From contig CAKOUU010000013.1 of NCBI GenBank assembly GCA_934120675.1, positions 1-45,820 of the forward strand: DNA of 45,820 bases, in the 5' to 3' direction. Source of the stretch: an uncultured Clostridia bacterium. Lineage in GTDB: Bacteria > Bacillota > Clostridia > TANB77 > CAG-508. Position 1 is the first letter of the stretch. Each line of letters starts with the position of its first letter. The translations under genes were made by a program, and so were the position numbers. Below the pieces are notes generated by a model. The model did not search any database. It saw nothing but the letters and a program-made list of their open reading frames with translations, and was not told the DNA's origin. Below, piece by piece: positions 42,843-45,820 of the stretch.

Positions 42843-43331
42843 ATGTTAAGTATAATAGTAGCAAAAGCGAAAAATAATATAATAGGAAAAGATAATAGTA
42901 TGCTTTGGAAATTGCCAGATGATTTAAAAAGATTCAAAGAAAAAACAACAGGGCATACAATAATAATGGGAAGAAAAACATTTGAATCATTAGGAGGAAT
43001 TCTTCCAGATAGAATGCATATCATATTAAGTAGAAATCCAGATTTTAATATAGATTCAGACTATGTAAAAGTTGTTCATTCTTTGTTAGAATTACAACCA
43101 TATATGGATGATGAAGAAGAAAATTTTGTAATTGGTGGTGCAATTATTTATAATTTGTTAATGCCATATTGCAAAAAAATGTACGTTACACAAATAGACA
43201 AAGACTTTGAAGGAGATGCTTTATTTCCAAAAATTAATGAAAATGAATGGAAAGAAGTTGAAAGAGAACAAGGTCCATCTGATGGTGTTAATGATTTTGA
43301 TTATGAATATGTTACTTATGTTAGAAAATAA
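42843..43331 (+). CDS. folA: Dihydrofolate reductase
   Basis: This 162-aa enzyme reduces dihydrofolate to tetrahydrofolate with NADPH. The pattern is normal: SIIVAKAKNNIIGKDNSMLWKLPDDLKRFKEKT, the nucleotide motif IIMGRKTFESLGGILP and VIGGAIIYNLLMPYCKKMYVTQI. The presence of thyX, which regenerates THF rather than DHF, makes folA dispensable in theory, but this pairing is seen in several bacteria. Confidence 0.93.
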   Translation: MLSIIVAKAKNNIIGKDNSMLWKLPDDLKRFKEKTTGHTIIMGRKTFESLGGILPDRMHIILSRNPDFNIDSDYVKVVHSLLELQPYMDDEEENFVIGGAIIYNLLMPYCKKMYVTQIDKDFEGDALFPKINENEWKEVEREQGPSDGVNDFDYEYVTYVRK

Positions 43332-43451
43332 TATATTTATGTAATAAAAATTGATTAAAAATAAATAATAAAATAAAAGCTTTAGGTTAAAATAATAAAA
43401 GTGAAGTTGTCAAAAATGGGCGTCGCTATTGACAAGGAAGGGATGATACTT

Positions 43452-44450
43452 ATGTTTAAACCTAAAGCTATTTATTTTGAAAAAGAAATTGAAAATTATG
43501 AATTAGGAAAACAATTATTAGAAAAATATGAAGATGTTCCGAAAGTAGAAATAGAAAATCATAATAATATAGAAGAAATGCGAAAAAAACAAAACAAAGA
43601 ATTTATGGATATGAAAAGAAATTTAATAATAGGAGTAAGGAAAACACACAAATTTGTAGATAACCATAAAACATCAGATTATTTAGTACCCTATACATCA
43701 TCAGGTTGTACTGCTGCATGTATGTATTGTTATTTGGTGTGTAATTACAATAAATGCGCATATTTGAGGCTATTTGTAAATAGAGAGCAAATGTTGGATA
43801 AAATAATAAAGGTAGCAAATAAATCAGAAAAAGATTTAACATTTGAAATTGGTAGCAATAGTGATCTGATTTTAGAAAATACAATTACAGGAAACTTACC
43901 ATGGACAATAGAAAATTTTAAAAATTCTCCAAAGGGGCATCTTACATTTCCAACAAAATTTGATATGGTTGATGATATTTTAAATGTTGATCATCAAGGA
44001 AAAGTGACTGTTAGAATGAGTGTTAATCCAGAATTGATTATTAATAGGGTTGAGTTCGGAACTTCAAGATTAAAGGAAAGAATTGATGCTATAAACAAAT
44101 TAAAAGAAGCGGGTTATAAAATTGGAATTTTAATAGCACCAGTAATTATGGTTGAAAACTGGAAAGAGTTATATTCTGAATTGATAAAACAGTTGGCAGA
44201 AGGATTAACAGAAAAGGTTAAGAAAGATGTGTTTTTTGAAATTATTTTTATGACATATAGTTTTGTTCATACAAAAATTAATGAAGAGGCTTTCCCTAAT
44301 GCTATTAATTTGTATGATAAGGATATGATGACTGGCAGGGGAAAAGGCAAGTATATGTATAAAAATCAATATAGAGTTGATGGTGATTTTTTTTTGAGAG
44401 AGCAGATGAAGAAGTATTTTCCTAATAATGAGATAATGTATATTGTTTAG
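43452..44450 (+). CDS. splB: Spore photoproduct lyase
   Basis: This radical SAM enzyme repairs the spore-specific thymine dimer (5-thyminyl-5,6-dihydrothymine) during germination. The cluster motif is C86-TAA-C90-MY-C93 in SSGCTAACMYCYL. The conserved C-terminal YMYKNQYRVDGDFF segment and the IGSNSDL, RMSVNPELIINRVEFG regions match the family. The ATG at 43452 is chosen for its AAGGGATG site; the alternatives upstream lack one. It agrees with a spore-forming organism. Confidence 0.92.
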   Translation: MFKPKAIYFEKEIENYELGKQLLEKYEDVPKVEIENHNNIEEMRKKQNKEFMDMKRNLIIGVRKTHKFVDNHKTSDYLVPYTSSGCTAACMYCYLVCNYNKCAYLRLFVNREQMLDKIIKVANKSEKDLTFEIGSNSDLILENTITGNLPWTIENFKNSPKGHLTFPTKFDMVDDILNVDHQGKVTVRMSVNPELIINRVEFGTSRLKERIDAINKLKEAGYKIGILIAPVIMVENWKELYSELIKQLAEGLTEKVKKDVFFEIIFMTYSFVHTKINEEAFPNAINLYDKDMMTGRGKGKYMYKNQYRVDGDFFLREQMKKYFPNNEIMYIV

Positions 44451-44460
44451 AAAATGGAGT

Positions 44461-44493
44461 GCAATTAATAAAATATTAATTGCTTTCTTTTTT
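44461..44493 (+). terminator. Terminator after splB
   Basis: GCAATTAATA-AAA-TATTAATTGC perfect stem followed by TTTCTTTTTT. Confidence 0.9.
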
Positions 44494-44607
44494 GTGTGTC
44501 GAATTTTGCGATGAAAGATACTTGACAAATTAGATTTTTTTAGAGTATATTAAATATGTTTTTATTCGTTTTGCTATTGTAAATCTTACAATTAGTATTT
44601 CCAAGTA

Positions 44608-44636
44608 TTGAAAATTGAAGGGAATGTTGTTATAAT
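44608..44636 (+). promoter_or_regulatory. Promoter of the DUF4160/DUF2442 pair
   Basis: TTGAAA, a 17-base spacer and TATAAT. The RBS follows almost directly, giving a very short leader. Confidence 0.8.
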
Positions 44637-44651
44637 AAAGGTGGTGATAAT

Positions 44652-44918
44652 TTGCCAATTATTTCACAATTTTATGGAATAATAATTCAAATGTTTTTCA
44701 AAGAAGACGGACCACATAATCAAAAACATATACATATTAAATATAATGAATATAAAGCAGTTTACAATTTAGATGGAATAATATTAGAGGGAAAATTACC
44801 AAAAAAACAGCAAAAACTGGTAGAAGCATGGATACTTATTCATAAAGAAGAATTGCAAAGTTTATGGAATTTGATGCAGGAACAGGGTGAATTTTTCAAA
44901 ATTGATCCATTAAAGTAG
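44652..44918 (+). CDS. DUF4160 family protein
   Basis: This 88-aa protein matches the DUF4160 pattern: FYGIIIQMFFKEDGPHNQKHIHIKYNEYKAVYNLDG, then a helical end with LVEAWILIHKEELQSLW. The TTG start has GGTGGTGA upstream. DUF4160 is normally encoded directly before DUF2442, as here. The pair is often proposed to be a toxin-antitoxin-like module, without proof. Confidence 0.85.
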   Translation: MPIISQFYGIIIQMFFKEDGPHNQKHIHIKYNEYKAVYNLDGIILEGKLPKKQQKLVEAWILIHKEELQSLWNLMQEQGEFFKIDPLK

Positions 44919-44941
44919 TAAGTGGTAAAGGGGGGATATGT

Positions 44942-45199
44942 ATGTATATAGTACCAGAACCAATAGAAGTGAAAGCAATAGAAAAATATAAACTATATAT
45001 AAAATTTGAAAATGGTGAAGAAAAGATATTAGATATGGGACAAGATATTAACGAGAAGTTTTATGCAAAATTAAAAGATTATGAATATTTTAAAGATGTA
45101 AAAATTTCTAAAACAGGAATTACAATAGAATGGAAAAATGGTGAAGATATTGCACCAGAAAATTTGTATTACAATAGTGAGACGATTAAAAACAGATAA
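44942..45199 (+). CDS. DUF2442 family protein
   Basis: This 85-aa protein with the DUF2442 pattern (PEPIEVKAIEKYKLYIKFENGEEKILDM...ISKTGITIEWKNGEDIAPENLYY) follows the DUF4160 gene by 23 bases behind a strong GGGGGG site. It is the usual partner of DUF4160 and probably binds it. Confidence 0.85.
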   Translation: MYIVPEPIEVKAIEKYKLYIKFENGEEKILDMGQDINEKFYAKLKDYEYFKDVKISKTGITIEWKNGEDIAPENLYYNSETIKNR

Positions 45200-45236
45200 A
45201 AAGACTTTTGATATAAGTAATGAAGGAGGATTTTAT

Positions 45237-45746
45237 ATGAGCGGAAACATAAACAAAAAAAGAGAAAATTATATAAGTTGGGAAGAATACTTTATGGCAA
45301 TAGCAAAACTATCATCAATGAGAAGCAAAGACCCATCAACACAAGTAGGAGCATGTATTGTAAGTAATGATAATAGAATTTTATCAATAGGATATAATGG
45401 TGCACCAAATGGATTTAGTGACGAAGAATTTCCTTGGGCAAGAGAAGGAAAAAACTTGGATACAAAATATCCATATGTCTGTCATGCAGAATTAAATGCA
45501 ATTTTGAATTATAGAGGAAGCAAAAAGGATTTAGAAAATGCAAAAATATATGTTGATTTATTTCCTTGTAATGAATGTGCTAAAATTATTATTCAGTCAG
45601 GTATAAAGGAAGTTGTTTATTTGTCTGATAAATATGCAGATTCTGAAAATAATATTGCTTCAAGAAAGTTGTTTGACTGTTGTGGAGTTAAGTATAGAAA
45701 AATTGATTTAAAAGAAGATAAAAAAATAGAGATAGAACTAAAATGA
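45237..45746 (+). CDS. dCMP deaminase
   Basis: This zinc-dependent deaminase converts dCMP to dUMP, the substrate of thymidylate synthase. It has H83-A-E85 with the proton-shuttle Glu and P110-C111-NE-C114 as further zinc ligands. The 169-aa length is normal for the ComEB/dCMP type. The ATG at 45237 has AAGGAGG upstream; the longer frame from 45138 overlaps the DUF2442 gene. With thyX and folA 2-4 kb before, it completes a local dTMP synthesis set. Confidence 0.92.
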   Translation: MSGNINKKRENYISWEEYFMAIAKLSSMRSKDPSTQVGACIVSNDNRILSIGYNGAPNGFSDEEFPWAREGKNLDTKYPYVCHAELNAILNYRGSKKDLENAKIYVDLFPCNECAKIIIQSGIKEVVYLSDKYADSENNIASRKLFDCCGVKYRKIDLKEDKKIEIELK

Positions 45747-45779
45747 ACCGTTGTGGACGTTGATGAACCATTGGGGACG

Positions 45780-45820
45780 TTGATGAATTGGTTGAAAATT
45801 TTTTTCAACCAATTCATCAA
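45780..45820 (+). terminator. Long perfect hairpin at the window end
   Basis: Eighteen-base arms (TTGATGAATTGGTTGAAA and its complement) around a short T-rich loop reach the last base of the window. The GGGGACGTTGATGAA type repeat precedes it (two copies at 45754 and 45775). It is probably a terminator of the deaminase gene or a dispersed repeat. Confidence 0.7.

Noticed and set aside
1..45820. CRISPR array associated with the Csx3-like genes
   Set aside because: No series of regularly spaced direct repeats was seen on either strand, and no Cas10, Csm/Cmr, Cas1 or Cas2 sequence is present.

Overview
The window comes from a very AT-rich, spore-forming Firmicute of the class Clostridia. The evidence is a proSigK-type sigma factor, spoIVA, a spore photoproduct lyase, whiA, a YetF-like/DUF4363 pair, strong AGGAGG ribosome sites and ideal sigma-A promoters. 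Most of it is a dense set of short co-directional gene groups separated by T-tailed hairpins. No CRISPR array, rRNA operon or prophage was seen.

Layout. 1-1.76 kb: an IS91-like HUH element with a frameshifted transposase and a small acidic protein ending in an SSB-like tail. 1.9-3.8 kb: MTA/SAH nucleosidase, a small hypothetical gene, tRNA-Met and a probable 6S RNA. 3.8-4.5 kb: sigK, split by a frameshift. 4.7-11.2 kb: an unknown large protein, prmC, whiA, hemW, rlmN and a P-loop kinase flanked by a duplicated rlmN tail. 11.2-22 kb: spoIVA, a UDPGP-family pyrophosphorylase, an HD protein, a small membrane protein, a YetF/DUF4363 pair, a possible cysteine-peptidase-like membrane protein, a Lon-type protease, a TetR regulator and an unknown acidic protein. 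22.2-33 kb: the accessory part. It holds tRNA-Met, a tandem ribbon-helix-helix protein, a P-loop/Csx3-like protein, a LysR regulator, a small protein, a second tandem Csx3-like protein, a GC-rich foreign gene, and an operon of a 2H-DHH-like fusion, a coiled-coil protein and a 781-aa helical protein. 33-45.8 kb: a metallophosphoesterase, an amino-acid dehydrogenase-like protein, tRNA-Tyr interrupted by a group I intron, a glycosyltransferase with a membrane protein, an FtsZ paralogue without its usual tail, a PflX-like radical SAM protein, thyX, folA, splB, a DUF4160/DUF2442 pair and a dCMP deaminase.

The most striking signal is genetic. Three unrelated genes (IS91 transposase, sigK, P-loop/Csx3 protein) are each broken by a one-base shift at an in-frame CGG codon. 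In each, skipping the C restores a perfect family alignment by reading the +1 codon GGN (Gly). By eye, CGG occurs as a normal in-frame codon nowhere else in the window except twice in one atypical gene (16912-17661) and once in the foreign GC-rich gene (26886-27944). This suggests that CGG is unassigned or starved in this lineage and acts as a +1 frameshift site. The second system of note is a CRISPR-free cluster of Csx3-like (cyclic-oligoadenylate ring-nuclease fold) proteins beside a 2H/DHH phosphoesterase-like fusion, which points to nucleotide-signal or RNA-end chemistry.
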